From Rikenellaceae bacterium (GTDB lineage Bacteria > Bacteroidota > Bacteroidia > Bacteroidales > Rikenellaceae), in NCBI GenBank assembly GCA_015059735.1, contig SUZX01000007.1:1-64000 (forward strand): 64,000 nt of DNA, in the 5' to 3' direction. The stretch's first letter is position 1; each line of letters opens with the position of its first letter. Below the pieces are notes generated by a model that was given only the letters and a program-made list of their open reading frames with translations, made no database searches and had not been told where the DNA came from. The position numbers were made by a program, and so were the translations under genes. Of the stretch, positions 60,261-64,000 are shown one piece after another.

Positions 60261-62897
60261 ATGAAAAAAATCTTTTTGATGTTGGCATCAGCCGGAATTC
60301 TTTTCAGCTCCTGCCAAAAAGAGGAGAATCTCGGAGGCTCAACCGGTGAGACTCTGGTAACGGTTACCGCCACTGCACCTCAGGCTGTCGGCACACGTGC
60401 GGCCATGAACAGCACCAGCGACAAGGGAGGTACAGTAAACGTGGATGACAGCAAGTACGACTTGCGTTTTGTTCTCCGCATCTATGAGAGCAACCAGGTC
60501 GTAAAAGAGGAGACATGGGCCGGTTCGACCCAGACGATTGCTTACCAAAAGCAATACCGTTTGGTTCCGGGTCACGAGTACACCTTTGTTGTATGGGCCG
60601 ACTTCGTGAAAGAGGGTACCACTACCGACCTCTACTACAAGACGGCAGATTTCGCAGCTATCGAGGAGCTTCCGATTGCTACGGGTGACACCCGCATCAA
60701 CAACGAGGCTCGCGATGCTTACTTTGTAACGGAGGCAATTACCATCAAAGAGAACGACAACATAGATCTTACGCTGAAACGTCCGTTCGGTAAAGTACGT
60801 GTTGTAACGACAGACTGGAATGAGGATGCAATTCAGAATGCAACGGTTCCGACCGAGGTAAAGATCACCTACAACAACACGACGCTCTACACGGGAATGA
60901 ACCTGTTGACCGGAGCATTGACCGGCTCGAACGCAACGATGGAGTACACTGCAGCGATCAACGACTACACGAACGAGGGTGCCACCGTAGCCGAGAAGAC
61001 GCTCTATGTAGATTACTTGTGGGGTATGACGATCAGCGATCCGACGGCTTCGGCAGCTACCATAACACAATATCCGGTTCACTTTACGATCGACGCCGGC
61101 ATTCGCACCTATGATGTAAAAGCTGATGTTCCCGTAACACGCAACTGGTTGACAACGGTGAAGGGTAATATCCTTACCACGAACACGGTTATCAACATCG
61201 AGGTTGATCCCGAGTTTGACAACAACCATGAAGTTGCGCTTTGGGATGGATCTATTAAAGCGGTAACACCTGTAAACAATATTTATACGATCACCGATGC
61301 TTCGGAGTTGGCTTATATCGCAGCATTGGTAAATGGTACGCTTGGCACACGCGCAGCAACCGCAGATAACCTGAAAGGTAAAACCATTAAGTTGATGAAC
61401 GACCTTAATCTTAATGGGGTAGAGTGGACTCCTATCGGAACTAGCTCGAATCCGTTCTATGGTATTTTCGATGGTCAGGGTAATACGATCAACAACTTGG
61501 TAATCAATGCTACAGGTAAGTCAAATATTGGTTTGTTTGGTGATACAAGAGACGGCGAAATCAAGAACCTGACTGTAAATGATGCAACGATTACAGGTCG
61601 TTTGAACGTAGGTGTTGTTGCCGGTAATCCTTATACCTCGAAATATACCAATATTACCGTTAAGGGTCATGTTGAGGTAAACGGTATGTCTTATGTAGGT
61701 GCAGTAGGTGGTAAGAATGCTTATGCTAATTGGACCAATATTACTGTTGATGCAGATGAGACAAGTTATGTAAATGCCAACTCGATTGAGAACGGTCTTG
61801 CTTATCGTTCCTATGTTGGTGGTGTCGTTGGTTTCATGGGTGAGGGTGGTCATACCATGAGCAATGTAACATCGAACATCGATGTTAAGGGTTCGACCTG
61901 TGATGTAGGTGGTATTGTTGGTATCGCTCACTATGGTAATAACTTCATCAACTGCGCTTGCACCGGTAATGTTGAGATTTATGCCGCTAGTGCGGAGGAG
62001 GATGTACAAGAGATCGGTGGTATTGCCGGTGTATGGATGAACAGCAGCGCAACTGAGCCTGTAACCTTCACTAACTGTACGTTCTCCGGAGAGTTGAAAG
62101 CAAATAATGGTTATGTCATCAATACCAAGAAGTTCGGCAACCTTGTTTGCGCAGCTTACAATGCAAATGGTGCCGGCAAACTGATTATCGACGGTGTTGA
62201 GTATATGCAGACAACCAATGGCGTAACTGTTGGCGATGACAAGGTTATTGTTGAGACTAGCGATGGTCTGGTTGAGGCTCTTGAAAATGGTAAAGATGTT
62301 GTTCTGACTAGCGATGTCAATATTAATCCCGCAGGCATGAGCAACGCTTATGGTACTACCGGTATCAATGTTAAGAATGGTCAAACTATTGATGGCGGAG
62401 GCAATACGCTTGATATCAAAGGTGCAGGTGGTACTTGGGATTCGGGTATCAATACGACCGGAGGCCTTATCAAGAATATTACCATTACGGGCTCTTTCCG
62501 AGGAATATTTATTAATCATAATAGCGATCATTGCGAGCCTGTTGTTCTTGACAATGTGATTATCGATGGAACCACTTATACCATTTCTTGCGATCAGGGT
62601 ATGAATCAAAACCTGATTGCAACCAACTCCACTTTCAACGGTTGGACAAGCTATGCTGCAACAATCGGAACTGTAAGTTTCACAGATTGCAAATTCGGTG
62701 AGGGTAGAGGTTATGCTTTCTGCCGTCCTTATGCTCCTACAACATTTACCAATTGCGATTTTGCAGAGGGATATGCGATGGATCCTCGTGCAGAGGTGTC
62801 GTTCGAAAACTGCCGTCTCAATGGTGTAAAGTTGACAAGTGACAACATTGGTACACTTGTTACCAGCCGAGTTGAGAATGTTAAAGAGGTAAAATAG
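60261..62897 (+). CDS. Large surface lipoprotein: DUF6562-like domain plus GLUG-type repeats and beta-helix
   Basis: The protein has 878 residues from the ATG at 60261 (MKKIFLMLASAGILFSSC lipoprotein signal). Residues about 25-340 are a DUF6562-like domain paralogous to the upstream lipoprotein. Then come GLUG-like repeats: WTPIGTSSNPFYGIFDGQGNTINNL, YVGAVGGK, YVGGVVGFMGEGG and DVGGIVGIAHYGNNF. The C-terminal third (about 680-870) is a right-handed beta-helix (GQTIDGGGNTLDIKG, LIKNITITGSFRGIFI, VNFTNCDF-like turns). It looks like a surface adhesin or appendage component. It is not a transposase or an enzyme I recognise. A terminator follows. Confidence 0.78.
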   Translation: MKKIFLMLASAGILFSSCQKEENLGGSTGETLVTVTATAPQAVGTRAAMNSTSDKGGTVNVDDSKYDLRFVLRIYESNQVVKEETWAGSTQTIAYQKQYRLVPGHEYTFVVWADFVKEGTTTDLYYKTADFAAIEELPIATGDTRINNEARDAYFVTEAITIKENDNIDLTLKRPFGKVRVVTTDWNEDAIQNATVPTEVKITYNNTTLYTGMNLLTGALTGSNATMEYTAAINDYTNEGATVAEKTLYVDYLWGMTISDPTASAATITQYPVHFTIDAGIRTYDVKADVPVTRNWLTTVKGNILTTNTVINIEVDPEFDNNHEVALWDGSIKAVTPVNNIYTITDASELAYIAALVNGTLGTRAATADNLKGKTIKLMNDLNLNGVEWTPIGTSSNPFYGIFDGQGNTINNLVINATGKSNIGLFGDTRDGEIKNLTVNDATITGRLNVGVVAGNPYTSKYTNITVKGHVEVNGMSYVGAVGGKNAYANWTNITVDADETSYVNANSIENGLAYRSYVGGVVGFMGEGGHTMSNVTSNIDVKGSTCDVGGIVGIAHYGNNFINCACTGNVEIYAASAEEDVQEIGGIAGVWMNSSATEPVTFTNCTFSGELKANNGYVINTKKFGNLVCAAYNANGAGKLIIDGVEYMQTTNGVTVGDDKVIVETSDGLVEALENGKDVVLTSDVNINPAGMSNAYGTTGINVKNGQTIDGGGNTLDIKGAGGTWDSGINTTGGLIKNITITGSFRGIFINHNSDHCEPVVLDNVIIDGTTYTISCDQGMNQNLIATNSTFNGWTSYAATIGTVSFTDCKFGEGRGYAFCRPYAPTTFTNCDFAEGYAMDPRAEVSFENCRLNGVKLTSDNIGTLVTSRVENVKEVK

Positions 62898-62921
62898 TCC
62901 TCCAACGATTCATACTTTGTT

Positions 62922-62956
62922 CTGCGCTCCTCCTTGCGAGGGGCGCAGTTTTTTTT
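62922..62956 (+). terminator. Rho-independent terminator
   Basis: An 11-bp stem (62922-62932 with 62938-62948, one G-U pair) is followed by eight T. Confidence 0.9.
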
Positions 62957-63091
62957 ATCTCCTTGTTTCGATTTGAGCTATCCCGTTACGCTTATGGTGG
63001 TAGGAGGGTGTCGTAGAATAATGGTTATTTTGCCGATAATGCAAGCGATAGATGCGCTTGCAGGTGATTTCGACCGCACAAATTATAAATG

Positions 63092-63123
63092 AAATCGGTT
63101 GCCCATCATTGGGCAACCGATTT
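63092..63123 (-). terminator. Terminator of ribH
   Basis: A perfect 14-bp stem (63092-63105 with 63110-63123) surrounds a 4-base loop, with A/T ends. It lies 25 bases past the ribH stop on the minus strand. Confidence 0.8.
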
Positions 63124-63147
63124 ATGATGATTCGACTTTGTTTCTGT

Positions 63148-63678
63148 TTAGTTCACCTTACGACGGTCGGGTTCGTGGTCGGGGGATGCGGCATCCATGT
63201 CGATCTGCAACTTCACCATCTGAATAGCTGCGGCTGCAGCTTCGTCGCCTTTGTTACCCAAACGCCCGCCGCAGCGATCTAACGCTTGTTGCATGTCGTT
63301 GACCGTCAGTACGCCGAATGCAATAGGCATGTTCCAATTGATCTGCAACTGCATGATCCCCTGCGTAGCTCCCTGACATACGAAATCGAAATGCGGGGTG
63401 TCACCTTGAATGACGCATCCAAGAGCAATCACTGCATCGACATCTGTGTACTCTGCGAAAAATTGTGCGCCAAGCGGTAACTCGAATGTCCCCGGAACAT
63501 ATTTGATTTGTATGTTGATGTCGGGACATCCGGCACTGCGCAACGTTCGTACAGCACCCTCCAATAACGCGTCGGTAACTTCACGATTCCATTCGGCTAC
63601 GACAATGCCAAAACGCATATTCTCGGCCGAGGGGAGTGGTGAATTGAGTTGCGATAAGTTATGGTGTTTGGTTGCCAT
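63148..63678 (-). CDS. ribH: 6,7-dimethyl-8-ribityllumazine synthase
   Basis: The protein has 176 residues, slightly longer than the usual 150-160 because of a charged C-terminal tail (SPDHEPDRRKVN). It shows IVVAEWNREVTDALLEGA, the VPGTFELPLGA motif, ALGCVIQGDTPHFDFVCQGATQGIM with the catalytic histidine, and PIAFGVLTVNDMQQALDR. It catalyses the penultimate step of riboflavin synthesis. It lies 9 bases after the TPR gene and is probably cotranscribed with it. Confidence 0.97.
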   Translation of the reverse strand: MATKHHNLSQLNSPLPSAENMRFGIVVAEWNREVTDALLEGAVRTLRSAGCPDINIQIKYVPGTFELPLGAQFFAEYTDVDAVIALGCVIQGDTPHFDFVCQGATQGIMQLQINWNMPIAFGVLTVNDMQQALDRCGGRLGNKGDEAAAAAIQMVKLQIDMDAASPDHEPDRRKVN

Positions 63679-63687
63679 CGGCTTGAA

Positions 63688-64000
63688 TTACTTGTTTTTG
63701 CCGAGGAGTTTTTCTGCCTCCTGAGCCTCCATCGATGCGGGATATTCGCGGATGATACGCTCGAAATATGCGGTTGCGGCGGGAGCATTGCCGGCAGCAC
63801 GCTCGGCCAAACCGGCTTTGCGCAGATAAGTCGGAGCGGTCATGTTGTTATCAGCAGCTTTTACCGCTTTCTCGTAGAATTTCACTGCGGCAGCGTAGTT
63901 ACCCTGCTCAACGGCTACATCGCCCTGCAAACCGAGGTTTTGTGCATTAATCAATGCGCCAGCAAGACCCTTTACAGCCGAATATTGTGCCAAATACTTG
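63688..64000 (-). CDS. Tetratricopeptide repeat protein (partial, cut by window edge)
   Basis: The open frame runs off the right edge with no start codon (the frame continues upstream as KYLAQYSAVKG). The visible 103 C-terminal residues hold two TPR units (GDVAVEQGNYAAAVKFYEKAVKAAD and LRKAGLAERAAGNAPAATAYFERIIREYP). It is a Bacteroidales TPR protein of the kind often found next to ribH. The N-terminus, which in such proteins may carry a membrane segment, is not visible. Confidence 0.85.
   Translation of the reverse strand, partial: KYLAQYSAVKGLAGALINAQNLGLQGDVAVEQGNYAAAVKFYEKAVKAADNNMTAPTYLRKAGLAERAAGNAPAATAYFERIIREYPASMEAQEAEKLLGKNK

Noticed and set aside
60339..61229. 296-codon minus-strand frame, and another at 61521-62609
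   Set aside because: Both lie opposite the large surface lipoprotein gene and look like antisense shadows of its repeats.
1..64000. CRISPR array, insertion sequence or prophage
   Set aside because: No regularly spaced repeats, transposase, integrase or phage structural genes were seen on either strand.

Overview
This 64 kb window is a chromosomal segment of a Bacteroidota bacterium, most likely order Bacteroidales. The reasons are the many matches to the Bacteroidales promoter (TTG, about 19-22 bases, then TAnnTTTG), the absence of Shine-Dalgarno sequences, and the gene content: DUF4254 beside a family 9 glycosyltransferase, DUF3575 and DUF6562-like surface proteins, DUF349 repeats, tandem M3 lipoprotein peptidases and a dipeptidyl peptidase IV. 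A Rikenellaceae-like genome is possible, but the sequence alone does not settle the family.

Layout. 1-2.9 kb: one copy of a 60-base dispersed repeat, tRNA-Leu, a strongly promoted structured RNA or leader, and a YccF-like membrane protein with a C-terminal lectin-like domain. 3-9.2 kb: FAD dehydrogenase and family 2 glycosyltransferase, an ECF sigma factor followed by a 49-residue ORF, and two family 4 glycosyltransferases on the minus strand. 9.4-12.4 kb: a candidate structured ncRNA, tRNA-Glu, then an island-like stretch bounded by a 25-base near-identical repeat that holds an M20 peptidase and a broken TonB-receptor/PH-domain region. 12.5-19 kb: lipid kinase and ApbE, rpsO-pnp, and a TPR/OmpA-like lipoprotein. 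19-30 kb: a short AraC regulator behind the second repeat copy, DPP-IV, a small secreted protein behind a structured leader, a GH73/LysM hydrolase, an AGCS symporter, DUF4254 with a family 9 glycosyltransferase, an MBL lipoprotein and an MFS transporter. 30-40.7 kb: DUF349 protein, pyrG, yidC and two tandem M3 peptidases.

40.8-49.9 kb is the most interesting region. It looks like one nine-gene operon: rsmE, six genes of a hydrogenase-4/complex I-like membrane complex, and two half-size chromate transporters. The two antiporter-like subunits, the NuoH-like subunit and the HyfE-like subunit look intact. The large subunit has lost all four NiFe cysteines. The small subunit has lost the canonical proximal [4Fe-4S] ligands, and its fused ferredoxin domain keeps ligands for only one cluster. 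This is an Ehr-type complex (energy-converting hydrogenase related) with an unusually stripped redox arm, so it may move ions without hydrogenase chemistry.

50-64 kb: a structured leader ahead of two secreted or outer-membrane proteins; serine dehydratase, nitroreductase, META lipoprotein and RidA (serine dehydratase makes the 2-aminoacrylate that RidA removes); B12-dependent ribonucleotide reductase; a surface-appendage-like locus (DUF3575 protein, DUF6562-like lipoprotein, large GLUG/beta-helix lipoprotein) with a C9 tract upstream of the last gene; ribH; and a TPR protein cut by the window edge. No rRNA genes, CRISPR arrays, intact insertion sequences or prophage genes were seen.
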